This document shows, in pieces, positions 1-7,561 of a stretch of DNA of 15,704 bases. The first letter of the stretch is position 1; every line of letters starts with the position of its first letter. A program made the translations under genes and the position numbers. Under the pieces are notes generated by a model. It was not told the origin of the DNA and did not search any database. It saw nothing but the letters and a program-made list of their open reading frames with translations. The DNA comes from an uncultured Clostridia bacterium (lineage in GTDB: Bacteria; Bacillota; Clostridia; UBA1381), in the NCBI GenBank assembly GCA_944391255.1, contig CALXSW010000047.1, positions 1 through 15,704 of the forward strand, read 5' to 3'.

Positions 1-125
1 TCAGCGTTGTACTTTGACGCATACGCTTCTACAAGCGCCTTTCTTCTGTTTACCGACAAACTTTCTGGAAAGCAATCGCGGCTCACTGCCACGATTCCTA
101 TCTTTACCTTTGGCATATTGTCCAT
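1..125 (-). CDS. L-fucose/L-arabinose isomerase family protein, N-terminal part only (runs off the window)
   Basis: Only the first 41 codons are present; the gene continues beyond base 1. The translation begins MDNMPKVKIGIVAVSRDCFP and continues ESLSVNRRKALVEAYASKYNA. I recognise this opening, with a KIGIVAVSRDCFP strand followed by a short helix, as typical of Firmicute COG2407 proteins annotated as L-fucose/L-arabinose isomerase family. Such enzymes would interconvert aldoses and ketoses in the cytoplasm, but many members have no proven substrate, and the catalytic part is not in the window. The start is ATG at 123-125, preceded by AAAGGTG about 10 nt upstream; a second ATG at 114-116 is possible. 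The gene has its own promoter and a leader of roughly 110 nt, separate from the oadA operon that ends upstream of it on the same strand. Confidence 0.7.
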   Translation of the reverse strand, partial: MDNMPKVKIGIVAVSRDCFPESLSVNRRKALVEAYASKYNA

Positions 126-185
126 AATATAATATCACCTTTCAACTTTTATTTTTTCACAGGGATATCTCCCCATGTTATTTAC

Positions 186-227
186 TTGATTTTAAATATG
201 CGAGCAATTCGATAACAGCAAAATCAA
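186..227 (-). promoter_or_regulatory. 8-bp inverted repeat in the leader of the isomerase-family gene
   Basis: TTGATTTT (186-193) and AAAATCAA (220-227) are perfect inverted repeats 26 nt apart. They lie in the transcribed leader just downstream of the predicted start. They could be a regulator site or the base of an RNA stem. The AT-rich arms make chance possible, and I do not recognise a known riboswitch. Confidence 0.25.
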
Positions 228-243
228 TTTACTCTACAGTTAT

Positions 244-272
244 ATTATACACCAGATTTCCAATAATTTCAA
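244..272 (-). promoter_or_regulatory. Sigma-A-type promoter for the isomerase-family gene
   Basis: On the minus strand TTGAAA (267-272) and TATAAT (244-249) are separated by exactly 17 bp. Transcription should start near 237 and give a leader of about 110 nt before the ATG at 125. The same pair of hexamers and the same spacing occur at the decarboxylase operon promoter (5619-5647). Confidence 0.75.
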
Positions 273-324
273 CATGTATTTTTATTATAATTCTACCAAT
301 TATTTGCCAATTTCATACAAACAA

Positions 325-354
325 AAAGACAGTACCAAGATCGATACTGTCTTT
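325..354 (-). terminator. Intrinsic terminator at the end of the oad/mmd operon
   Basis: AAAGACAGTA (325-334) pairs perfectly with TACTGTCTTT (345-354) around a 10-nt loop, 17 nt past the oadA stop codon. On the minus strand the stem runs into TTGTTTG, a modest U-rich tail. It separates the operon from the promoter of the isomerase-family gene. Confidence 0.75.
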
Positions 355-371
355 ATAATTATTCGTCATGA

Positions 372-1805
372 TCAAACAGGATATACCTTGTTTTCTCTGT
401 CTACAAGAGTATTATCTACCTTGTCAAGATTTGCTTCTCTGTACTTGAAGAACTTAACAGCAACCTGATCGAACAAAGCGTATGAAAGAACATCTTCAGG
501 CTGACGTGTCCATTCAGCGCAAGCCTTCTTCATGTTTTCAAGCTCTGGCTTGAGCTTATCTGCCGGACGGCATGTGATTCTTTCCTCATCGCCGATGATC
601 TTCTTAACAAGCGCAGGATCAATTTCACCAGGACACTTACCGTACTCACCGCGTACGATAGCCTTTGTTTCCTTTGAAACCATCTTATATCTCTCGCCCA
701 TAAGAACGTTCAATACAGCCTGTGTACCAACGATCTGTGATGATGGAGTTACGAGCGGCGGATAACCAAGATCTGCTCTAACTCGCGGAACTTCCTTCAA
801 TACGTCTTCGTATGCGTCTTCTCTGCCCTGCTGCTTAAGCTGTGAAACAAGGTTTGAAAGCATACCACCCGGTACCTGATATTTAAGAGTATTAACATCA
901 ACGCCCATAACCTTTGTGTTCATAAGGCCTGATGAAAGGTACTTTTCACGCAATGGCTTGAAGTAGTCGCATATCTCGATAAGCTTATCAAGGTCAAGAC
1001 CTGTATCATACGGTGTGCCCTGAAGAGCAGCAACCATAGGCTCTGTAGGCGGCTGTGATGTACCCATAGCGAGAGGTGACATAGCACAGTCGATAACGTC
1101 GATACCTGCTTCTACAGCCTTAAGATATACCATTGACGCCTCACCCGATGTATAATGAGTGTGAAGCTGAATAGGGATCTTAACAGCCTGTTTCATCTTT
1201 GATACGAGATCGTATGTTGTGTAAGGCTTAAGCAAACCTGCCATGTCCTTGATACAAATTGAGTCTGCACCCATCTTTTCAAGCTGCTTTGCCATTTCAA
1301 CAAACTTTTCATTTGTGTGGAATTCTGATGTTGTGTAACATACAGTAGCCTGTACATGGCCTCTGCCTTCCTTAGCGCAGTATTCCTTTGTCGCATTGAT
1401 CGCGCACTCCAAGTTTCTGATATCGTTAAGAGCATCAAATATTCTAAGGATATCAATACCGTTAGCAATTGAAGCCTGTACAAAGTATTTAACTATATCG
1501 TCCGCATAGTGACGGTAGCCAAGAATATTCTGACCTCTGAAGAGCATCTGCAAAGGAGTCTTCTTTGCCTTATCCTTGATCTTACGCAATCTTTCCCACG
1601 GGTCCTCATTCAAGAATCTGAGACATGAGTCGAATGTTGCACCGCCCCATGCTTCGAGCGAATGATAGCCAACTTCATCAAGCTTGTCTACGATCGGAAG
1701 CATTTCTTCCGTTGTCATTCTTGTAGCGATCAAGCTCTGGTGAGCATCACGGAGGACTGTTTCGGTAATTCCTACCTTATGTGGCTTAATATTGTTATTT
1801 GCCAT
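372..1805 (-). CDS. oadA: Oxaloacetate decarboxylase alpha subunit / pyruvate carboxyltransferase (5S type), without biotin domain
   Basis: A cytoplasmic carboxyltransferase of 477 aa that moves CO2 between oxaloacetate/pyruvate and the biotin of a carrier protein. Residues about 10-300 form the HMGL-like TIM barrel. The metal and substrate site is visible as RDAHQS (D20, H22), the carbamylated-lysine motif CIKDMAG (K186) and the metal pair HTH (H215, H217). The C-terminal half matches the conserved carboxylase domain. The fused biotinyl domain of classical OadA (about 590 aa) is absent; the carrier is encoded separately at 3146-3529. The start is ATG at 1805, with AAGGAG 8 nt upstream. A GTG at 1812-1814 would add three residues but lies inside that ribosome binding site. 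This is the last gene of the five-gene operon, 43 nt after oadB. Codon use is biased as in highly expressed genes. Pyruvate carboxylase subunit B is the main alternative name. Confidence 0.93.
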   Translation of the reverse strand: MANNNIKPHKVGITETVLRDAHQSLIATRMTTEEMLPIVDKLDEVGYHSLEAWGGATFDSCLRFLNEDPWERLRKIKDKAKKTPLQMLFRGQNILGYRHYADDIVKYFVQASIANGIDILRIFDALNDIRNLECAINATKEYCAKEGRGHVQATVCYTTSEFHTNEKFVEMAKQLEKMGADSICIKDMAGLLKPYTTYDLVSKMKQAVKIPIQLHTHYTSGEASMVYLKAVEAGIDVIDCAMSPLAMGTSQPPTEPMVAALQGTPYDTGLDLDKLIEICDYFKPLREKYLSSGLMNTKVMGVDVNTLKYQVPGGMLSNLVSQLKQQGREDAYEDVLKEVPRVRADLGYPPLVTPSSQIVGTQAVLNVLMGERYKMVSKETKAIVRGEYGKCPGEIDPALVKKIIGDEERITCRPADKLKPELENMKKACAEWTRQPEDVLSYALFDQVAVKFFKYREANLDKVDNTLVDRENKVYPV

Positions 1806-1848
1806 TTTTTTCACTCCTTATATTTCTATATGCTGATATTTTTCTTAA

Positions 1849-3102
1849 TTAAAGTCCGTTAAACATTGAAAGGAATACACCGGCAGCAACCGCTGAACCG
1901 ATAACACCCGCAACGTTAGGACCCATAGCGTGCATCAAAAGGAAGTTTGAAGGATTTTCCTTCTGACCTACTATCTGTGATACACGAGCCGCCATAGGAA
2001 CAGCACTTACACCTGCCGAACCGATAAGCGGATTTACCTTACCCTTTGAAAGCACATACATGAGATCGCCCAGGAGCAAGCCGCCGATTGTTGAGAAACA
2101 GAACGCAACAAGGCCAAGAACGATGATACCCAATGTCTGAGCTGAAAGGAAGCTTTCAGCTGTAGCTGTAGCTCCAACTGTTACGCCTAAGAATATTGTA
2201 ATAATATTCATAAGCTCGTTCTGAGCTGTTTTTACAAGTCTGTCAACAACGCCCGATTCCTTCATGAGGTTACCAAGCATAAGACATCCTACAAGTGATA
2301 CAGCGTCAGGAATTATAAGACCTACAACGATAGTAACTACTATCGGGAAGAGGATCTTCTCTGTCTTTGATACAGGTCTGAGCTGATCCATAACAACGCT
2401 TCTTGCCTTCTTTGTTGTCATAAGCTTCATGAAAGGCGGCTGAATGATCGGGATCAACGCCATATATGAATATGCCGCAACAGCGATCGCCGGAAGAAGC
2501 GCCGGAGCCAATGACTTTGTAACATAAATCGCTGTAGGACCGTCCGCACCACCTATGATACCGATAGATGCAGCTTCCTTAACACCGAATGAAATGCTCG
2601 GGAACATAGCGCTGAGCACCAATGCACCAACGAATGTAAAGAATACGCCGAACTGCGCAGCCGCGCCCAGAAGAATACTCTTCGGGTTAGCGATAAGCGG
2701 TCCGAAGTCTGTCATACAACCGATACCAACGAAGATAAGCGGCGGATATATACCAAGCTTAACGCCAAGATACAGCAGGTCAAGCAGACCGCCTTCTCTC
2801 GCGATCATACCGACGTCTATCTGGGAATGACCATTCTCCATTATCATATACTGCGGATCTGTGAAGTACTCAGTATGCATCATTATAGCGCTTGAGTCCT
2901 TGAGCATCGGAAGGTTTGTAAGAAGCATTCCGAATGCGATCGGCAAAAGAAGTAATGGTTCAAATTTCTTTACAATAGCCAAATACAAAAGTACACAGGC
3001 AACTGCGAGCATTATAATTGTCTTTATTGCAGGCATCGCACCGCCGTCTATAAGGGCGTACATACCTGTGCTCTGCAAAAAGTTTACGAAACTATCTAAC
3101 AC
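1849..3102 (-). CDS. oadB: Na+-transporting carboxylic acid decarboxylase beta subunit (OadB/MmdB/GcdB)
   Basis: A polytopic membrane protein of 417 aa that decarboxylates carboxybiotin and couples this to export of Na+. The diagnostic motifs are TDFGPLIANP (about 131-140) and GGADGPTAIYV (184-194), where D187 corresponds to the Asp essential for Na+ translocation in characterised beta subunits. Many hydrophobic segments fill the rest, and the C-terminal part carries SQIVGQKENPSNFLLMHAMG. The length fits the family. The start is GTG at 3100-3102, with GGTGA 7 nt upstream; no upstream start lies in this frame before a stop. The gene follows the biotin carrier by 43 nt and precedes oadA by 43 nt. 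Sequence alone cannot tell whether the carboxyl group it receives comes from oxaloacetate, methylmalonyl-CoA or both. Confidence 0.95.
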   Translation of the reverse strand: MLDSFVNFLQSTGMYALIDGGAMPAIKTIIMLAVACVLLYLAIVKKFEPLLLLPIAFGMLLTNLPMLKDSSAIMMHTEYFTDPQYMIMENGHSQIDVGMIAREGGLLDLLYLGVKLGIYPPLIFVGIGCMTDFGPLIANPKSILLGAAAQFGVFFTFVGALVLSAMFPSISFGVKEAASIGIIGGADGPTAIYVTKSLAPALLPAIAVAAYSYMALIPIIQPPFMKLMTTKKARSVVMDQLRPVSKTEKILFPIVVTIVVGLIIPDAVSLVGCLMLGNLMKESGVVDRLVKTAQNELMNIITIFLGVTVGATATAESFLSAQTLGIIVLGLVAFCFSTIGGLLLGDLMYVLSKGKVNPLIGSAGVSAVPMAARVSQIVGQKENPSNFLLMHAMGPNVAGVIGSAVAAGVFLSMFNGL

Positions 3103-3145
3103 TTTTTAGTCACCACTTTCTTTAATTCAATTATTCTGCTCTGTA

Positions 3146-3529
3146 TTAGTTTATTGAAACCAATACGTCGCCTGAGTTTACGCTGTCGCCTGCTGAAGCG
3201 TTAACGCTTGCAACTGTTCCTTCAACACCTGCAAATATTTCATTTTCCATCTTCATAGCCTCAAGAACAGCTACCAAAGTGTCAGCCTTAACTGTGTCGC
3301 CAACATTTACCTTTACTGATACAACAGTACCCGGCATAGGAGCTGTAACCTTCTTTGCGCCCATTGAGCCTGTTGCCTTTGGAGCAGCCGGCTTCTTAGG
3401 AGCCGGAGCAGGAGCTGCTGCCGGAGCAGGAGCAGCCGCTGGAGCAGGAGCAGCTGTAGCAACGCCGCCTACTTCTTCAACGTCAACTTCATAAGTCTTT
3501 CCGTTAACAGTGATATTAAACTTTCTCAT
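3146..3529 (-). CDS. mmdC: Biotin carboxyl carrier protein of the decarboxylase/transcarboxylase complex
   Basis: A 127-aa carrier that shuttles the carboxyl group between the carboxyltransferases and the beta subunit. Residues 1-20 are a conserved N-terminal strand region (RKFNITVNGKTYEVDVEEV). Residues about 24-52 are an Ala-Pro-rich flexible linker with APAPAA repeats. Residues about 58-127 are a biotinyl-lipoyl domain with the biotinylation motif EAMKMEN; the modified residue is K93, 34 residues from the C-terminus as usual. The start is ATG at 3527-3529, with AAGGAAGGA about 8 nt upstream; an upstream GTG-type start at 3559 would add ten residues that do not look conserved. Because oadA here lacks its own biotin domain and mmdA never has one, this is presumably the shared carrier for both. 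It resembles the 1.3S subunit of transcarboxylase and GcdC/MmdC. Confidence 0.93.
   Translation of the reverse strand: MRKFNITVNGKTYEVDVEEVGGVATAAPAPAAAPAPAAAPAPAPKKPAAPKATGSMGAKKVTAPMPGTVVSVKVNVGDTVKADTLVAVLEAMKMENEIFAGVEGTVASVNASAGDSVNSGDVLVSIN
3405..3458 (-). repeat. Three tandem 18-bp repeats encoding the Ala-Pro linker
   Basis: Three adjacent 18-bp units, each starting GGAGCAGGAGC on the + strand (3405-3422, 3423-3440, 3441-3458), differ only in their last bases. They encode an APAPAA hexapeptide period in the biotin carrier linker. A related stretch encodes the shorter Ala-Pro linker of oadG near 3763-3812. Such repeats can expand or shrink by slippage. Confidence 0.8.
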
Positions 3530-3575
3530 TGTTTGTTCCTTCCTTTCTGTGCATAGCACAAAACGATATTAAAAA

Positions 3576-3980
3576 TTAGATTCTGTTTCCGATAGTCTCT
3601 CTGAGACCGGCATTATTCCAAGCCGGACGCTTATTCGGAACGCGTCTGTATGACTTGATCTGTAGATTATATGTTGATGTGTTAAGACTTGCGGCAACAG
3701 CTGCGGTGAGTACTGCGATGAGTTCTTCCTCATCCTCAATATCCGCTTCAGCCTCAGCTGCCGGAGCAGGAGCTGCCGGTTCTGCTGGAGCAGCTGCCGG
3801 AGCCGCCTTCTTTGCCGGTTCCTTATAGAAAAATACTTTAAAGAGACATAACACAATCATCAATATCACAAGTACGCCGAATACTATTGCAAGACCTACC
3901 AATGTTGTGATACCGCCTGTTGAAAGCGCCTCACTCATCGGCAGATTCTGTCCGGAAATCAAAGCTTCTGAATATTGCAT
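3576..3980 (-). CDS. oadG: Decarboxylase small membrane subunit (OadG gamma / MmdD delta type)
   Basis: A 134-aa subunit with one transmembrane helix (about residues 24-48, GITTLVGLAIVFGVLVILMI and on). This is followed by a basic and Ala-Pro-rich linker (about 53-76), an acidic patch (EAEADIEDEEEL) and a short C-terminal domain with IAVLTAAVAASL and the ending RRVPNKRPAWNNAGL. This layout is that of the gamma/delta subunit, which in the family anchors the carboxyltransferase to the beta subunit and helps assembly. The start is ATG at 3978-3980, with AAGGAG 8 nt upstream. It lies 28 nt after mmdA and 46 nt before the biotin carrier. The tryptophan near the C-terminus resembles the docking end of MmdD-like proteins, but I cannot prove which carboxyltransferase it binds. 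Confidence 0.85.
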   Translation of the reverse strand: MQYSEALISGQNLPMSEALSTGGITTLVGLAIVFGVLVILMIVLCLFKVFFYKEPAKKAAPAAAPAEPAAPAPAAEAEADIEDEEELIAVLTAAVAASLNTSTYNLQIKSYRRVPNKRPAWNNAGLRETIGNRI

Positions 3981-4008
3981 ATTGTTTTCTCCTTTCCGTT
4001 TATGTCAA

Positions 4009-5559
4009 TTAAACAGGGAGATTGCCGTGCTTCTTAGCAGGTCTTGAATCACGCTTTGACTGGAGCATTTCCAGAGCCGCGATGATTCTCGGTCTTGTTG
4101 AGTCAGGTTCTATAACATCATCAACAAAGCCTCTCTGTGCCGCAACAAACGGAGTTGCGAACTTGTTTTTGTATTCCTGGATCTTGTCAGCTCTTGTTGT
4201 TATAGGATCGTCGCTCTGTGCAATATCATTCTTAAAGATGATATTTGCAGCGCCCTCAGGACCCATAACAGCGATTTCAGCTGTTGGCCATGCCATAACA
4301 ACATCTGTATCAAGATGCTTTGAGCTCATAGCGATATACGCGCCGCCGTAAGCCTTTCTGATTATAACATTGATCTTTGGAACTGTAGCTTCGCTGTAAG
4401 CGTAAAGCAGCTTTGCTCCATGACGGATTATGCCGCCGTGTTCCTGGTCAACACCTGGGAAGTATCCCGGTGTATCTGTAAATGTGATGATAGGGATATT
4501 AAAGCTGTCGCATGTTCTTACGAATCTTGCAGCCTTATCTGATGAATCGCAGTCAAGTGAGCCTGCCTTTACCTTAGGCTGGTTTGCAACGATACCTACT
4601 GAATATCCGTTCATTCTCGCATAGCCGACAACTATGTTCTGAGCAAACTTCTCATGAACTTCGAAGAATTCACCGTTATCTACAACTTCTCTTATTACGT
4701 CCTTTATATCGTAAGCCTTGTTAGTATCATCAGGCACGATAGTTGTAAGCTTTTCAGACAATCTGTTTATAGCGTCTGTAGGTTCAACATACGGAGCCTC
4801 TTCGAGATTGTTTGATGGAAGATATGACAAAAGCTTCTTGATGTTTGCTATACATTCCTCATCATTTGCAGCTGTGAAATGACAAACACCTGACTTTGCA
4901 GCGTGAACTGTGCTTCCGCCCAGCTCTTCTGCTGATACTTCCTCGCCTGTTACAGCCTGAATTACCTGAGGACCTGTTATGAACATCTTTGATGTCTTGT
5001 CCACCATGAATATAAAGTCTGTAATTGCCGGTGAATATACAGCGCCTCCTGCGCATGGTCCCATAATTACTGAGATCTGCGGAATAACGCCGCTGTTTAC
5101 AGTGTTGCGGTAGAATATTTCGCCAAATCCTGACAATGCGTCAAGACCTTCCTGTATTCTTGCGCCGCCGCTGTCGTTCATGCCTATTATAGGCGCGCCC
5201 ATTTTAGCCGCCATGTCCATAACCTTGCAAATCTTCTTTGCATGCATTTCGCCGAGCGAACCGCCGATCACAGTGAAATCCTGTGAATATACGTATACAA
5301 GACGTCCGTCAACAGTACCATAACCTGTAACAACGCCTTCACCCGGAGCCTCAACCGCATCCATACCGAATTCAGTACATCTGTGGCTGACAAAAGCATC
5401 GATCTCTACAAAGCTGCCTTCGTCCATGAGAGCCTTAATTCTCTCTCTGGCCGTGAGCTTATTAGAATCATGCTGTTTCTTGATTTTAGCTTCGCCGCCG
5501 CCCTGTTCAATCTTGTTTCTGCGGAATTGAAGCTCAGTCAGTTTATCAACTGTTCCCAT
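4009..5559 (-). CDS. mmdA: Acyl-CoA carboxyltransferase, methylmalonyl-CoA decarboxylase alpha / 12S type
   Basis: A 516-aa carboxyltransferase of the PccB/MmdA/12S family, with two crotonase-like halves. The N-half has NDSGGARIQEGLDALSGFGE (oxyanion hole at G131-G132-A133) and MGPCAGGAVYSPA. The C-half has TDTPGYFPGVDQE and RKAYGGAYIAMSSKHL (second oxyanion hole at G405-G406-A407). The ending RPAKKHGNLPV is a hallmark of the family. It transfers a carboxyl group between an acyl-CoA, most likely (S)-methylmalonyl-CoA giving propionyl-CoA, and biotin. The start is ATG at 5557-5559, with a strong GGAGG 7 nt upstream. It is the first gene of the operon and is followed by oadG. No biotin carboxylase gene is nearby, which favours decarboxylase or transcarboxylase use over ATP-dependent carboxylation. 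Exact acyl-CoA choice is inference. Confidence 0.92.
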   Translation of the reverse strand: MGTVDKLTELQFRRNKIEQGGGEAKIKKQHDSNKLTARERIKALMDEGSFVEIDAFVSHRCTEFGMDAVEAPGEGVVTGYGTVDGRLVYVYSQDFTVIGGSLGEMHAKKICKVMDMAAKMGAPIIGMNDSGGARIQEGLDALSGFGEIFYRNTVNSGVIPQISVIMGPCAGGAVYSPAITDFIFMVDKTSKMFITGPQVIQAVTGEEVSAEELGGSTVHAAKSGVCHFTAANDEECIANIKKLLSYLPSNNLEEAPYVEPTDAINRLSEKLTTIVPDDTNKAYDIKDVIREVVDNGEFFEVHEKFAQNIVVGYARMNGYSVGIVANQPKVKAGSLDCDSSDKAARFVRTCDSFNIPIITFTDTPGYFPGVDQEHGGIIRHGAKLLYAYSEATVPKINVIIRKAYGGAYIAMSSKHLDTDVVMAWPTAEIAVMGPEGAANIIFKNDIAQSDDPITTRADKIQEYKNKFATPFVAAQRGFVDDVIEPDSTRPRIIAALEMLQSKRDSRPAKKHGNLPV

Positions 5560-5618
5560 GATTTAACCTCCGTTTTGATGATTTAGAGATAAATATTTTC
5601 AATTTATACCTATTCTAT

Positions 5619-5647
5619 ATTATATCAAATTTCGTTTGTTTTTTCAA
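5619..5647 (-). promoter_or_regulatory. Promoter of the mmdA-oadG-mmdC-oadB-oadA operon
   Basis: On the minus strand TTGAAA (5642-5647), a 17-bp spacer and a perfect TATAAT (5619-5624) precede mmdA. The start should fall near 5612, giving a leader of about 52 nt that contains the GGAGG site. No clear terminator separates the upstream DUF89 gene (ending at 5786), so some read-through is possible. The rest of 5560-5785 is AT-rich with no gene. Confidence 0.8.
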
Positions 5648-5785
5648 TAACTTTATCATTCTAAATACTATAAGAAAAGCAGGATTAAAATTTCTTTATT
5701 TTGTGTATTTTATACAAACATATGGTTTTATTACTTATTAAATTGAAGTCGTATGTCCATATATATGATCGATTTTCATAGATCA

Positions 5786-6682
5786 TCATTCACCTAATAT
5801 ACTCCTCACACGCGCATCGTTTATAAGCATACCGCTGCAGATCGGGACATCAAATCTATCAGCGAACATACTGCATTTACACATAAAAATATAATATATA
5901 TTTTTCCCGCACCTGTTCAGCGTTTCAAAATTTCCCTGTCCCTTTGATATTATCACATCGGCATCGTCTATAACCTTCAGCGCATCTTCTGATATTCTGC
6001 TAAGACATGTTCCGGCTACTGAGCTTCCGTTTCCTATAACTCTTACAATTGAGGTAAGTCCAACCTGCTCCGCGTCCTCCATTGTCGCGTCATTTAAAAC
6101 GTTTCCGCCGCGCACTATAGCTGTGATTTCTGCCATAGGGTTTATATCGCGTATCGCGTTTATAAGGAGCTTATCTAAAACTATCTCGCCGCAGTTATCA
6201 GTAAGATAAACTATTTTTTTAGCTTTTTCTATATCCTCTCGCATATTCGCAAGCTCTTTCTCGTTTTCCCCGCTGACTGATGTGGATTCGAGCAGCTCTG
6301 TCAAACGCTCTTCATCCACCTTATCCATCGCTCCAAAATCAATATAATTTCCTGCCATGACATAGCTTACCGCCTGTTTAAGCGGATCAGGCGAATTTTT
6401 CACCTTTTCCTGAAGCTTTGGCTCTTCCTCAAGCATTATAGAATTAAAATAACTTTTTACATCCGAATAATCATTTTTCATTCCGAACATCTCGTATTGT
6501 AACTTATATATCTCATCCACTATTTCTGGCGCGCTCGCTGTCGCCGGCGCGTCTGAAACTATTTTAAGAAGTGACTGCATATATTTTACAACTTCTGTTC
6601 GCTCCGCGCTTTCCGGATATCTCATAAGCTGTTTTTTTACAATGCAGCTTATACACCCCGGATCCAATCTCATTACTTCCAT
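5786..6682 (-). CDS. DUF89 / ARMT1-like damage-control phosphatase family protein
   Basis: A 298-aa soluble protein of the DUF89 (PF01937-type) metal-dependent phosphatase family. The N-terminus has the CISC pair (C10, C13) seen in the short prokaryotic subgroup. A helical region follows to about residue 150. The Rossmann-like catalytic part has YLTDNCGE (D162, N163, E166), RGGNVLNDATMEDA (191-204; N197, D198 and D203 are probable metal or phosphate ligands), ISKGQGNFETL (K247, N251) and a Cys-containing tail. Family members hydrolyse unwanted sugar phosphates or phosphorylated cofactors; the substrate here is unknown. The start ATG at 6680-6682 has GAGG 8 nt upstream and lies inside the end of the preceding gene (10-bp overlap). 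An alternative ATG at 6671-6673 forms a TAATG junction but has a weaker ribosome site. It is coupled to the upstream metallohydrolase gene. Confidence 0.85.
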   Translation of the reverse strand: MEVMRLDPGCISCIVKKQLMRYPESAERTEVVKYMQSLLKIVSDAPATASAPEIVDEIYKLQYEMFGMKNDYSDVKSYFNSIMLEEEPKLQEKVKNSPDPLKQAVSYVMAGNYIDFGAMDKVDEERLTELLESTSVSGENEKELANMREDIEKAKKIVYLTDNCGEIVLDKLLINAIRDINPMAEITAIVRGGNVLNDATMEDAEQVGLTSIVRVIGNGSSVAGTCLSRISEDALKVIDDADVIISKGQGNFETLNRCGKNIYYIFMCKCSMFADRFDVPICSGMLINDARVRSILGE

Positions 6683-7488
6683 TTCTGTATCCTCATTCCG
6701 CTTTGTAATAATCTCAGTTTTTCTCCCATCACCGGTTTCATCAGCTCGTACGCTGCCATCCCCGTGCAGTGACCTGTATAAAACACCGTATTCATGCGGC
6801 TCAGTTCCTCAGCCGTCTTTATTATCATCTCTTTTTCCTGTTCAGTATAGCCCGTTTTTTTCGTCATATGAAAACCGCTTATTACAACATCAGGCTCTCC
6901 TCCATATATCTCTCTGTACCTGTCAAGTATATTAATTATTCCGTTATGCGCGCACCCTGACAAAAGGAACTTTCCCTCCGCGTTTGAAATAACAAGGCAC
7001 TGCTCATGAGAAAATCTATCAGGAACATCGCTGCCATTTGAACGATCTGTTAGCACTCTGTTTCCGTCCGGACGCATTCGCTGACCTGTTATATCAGAAA
7101 ACAGCGACATTTCATTGTCTACAGTATAGTTTCCAGAAACAATAAACAAGTTTTTAAGCTCGCGTATCCTCTTATCTATGCCTATGTACTTATCTCCGTG
7201 ATAATATTCACCGAAGACACCTTTTCGCGCATATATCACAGCATCAGGAGCTATCTTCGAAATAGTCATTATCCCTCCGCCATGGTCGTAATGCCCATGA
7301 CTCAGCACCACAGTATCTACTTTCGTAAGATCAATGCCAAGGCGCTCCGCATTTTGCGCAAATAATCCGCTCGCACCCGTATCGGCGAGTATTCTGTGCA
7401 TATCTGTTTCCACATAAACTGACAGACCGTGCTCGCATCCATATTCCGCTCCGCAGCTCGTATCCTCAGACAGTACTGCTATTTTCAT
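6673..7488 (-). CDS. MBL-fold metallohydrolase, COG1237 type
   Basis: A 271-aa cytoplasmic metallo-beta-lactamase-fold hydrolase. The metal-binding motif is SHGHYDHGGG (H64, H66, D68, H69); further conserved His positions are in SGCAHNGIINI (H181), SGFHM (H207) and YTGHCTG (H240). The opening MKIAVLSEDTSCG and the ADTG motif near 35-38 match the COG1237 group. Members are often labelled 7,8-dihydropterin-6-methyl-4-(beta-D-ribofuranosyl)aminobenzene 5'-phosphate synthase, a name not to be trusted for a bacterial fermenter; the substrate is unknown. The start is ATG at 7486-7488 behind GAGGTGA. A GTG at 7495-7497 would add three residues but lies within that ribosome site. It is first in a two-gene operon with the DUF89 phosphatase, which suggests a shared metabolite-clearing job (inference). 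Confidence 0.85.
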   Translation of the reverse strand: MKIAVLSEDTSCGAEYGCEHGLSVYVETDMHRILADTGASGLFAQNAERLGIDLTKVDTVVLSHGHYDHGGGIMTISKIAPDAVIYARKGVFGEYYHGDKYIGIDKRIRELKNLFIVSGNYTVDNEMSLFSDITGQRMRPDGNRVLTDRSNGSDVPDRFSHEQCLVISNAEGKFLLSGCAHNGIINILDRYREIYGGEPDVVISGFHMTKKTGYTEQEKEMIIKTAEELSRMNTVFYTGHCTGMAAYELMKPVMGEKLRLLQSGMRIQKWK

Positions 7489-7520
7489 CTCTATCACCTC
7501 GCTTTTTATCTTATATTACT

Positions 7521-7549
7521 ATTTTATCATAAACGCGCCGCTATATCAA
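7521..7549 (-). promoter_or_regulatory. Promoter of the MBL hydrolase-DUF89 operon
   Basis: On the minus strand TTGATA (7544-7549), a 17-bp spacer and TAAAAT (7521-7526), preceded by an extended TGA, give a good promoter. The leader to the ATG at 7488 would be only about 25 nt. It sits just past the tRNA terminator. Confidence 0.65.
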
Positions 7550-7561
7550 TCAAAAAATCAG

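Noticed and set aside
3279..3494. Gly-Ala-rich open frame opposite the biotin carrier
   Set aside because: It is the complement of the Ala-Pro linker repeats, with no start signal or independent support.
5765..5786. ATGATC...GATCAT hairpin after the DUF89 gene as a terminator
   Set aside because: Only a 6-bp AT-rich stem with a 10-nt loop, and no T tract follows on the minus strand.
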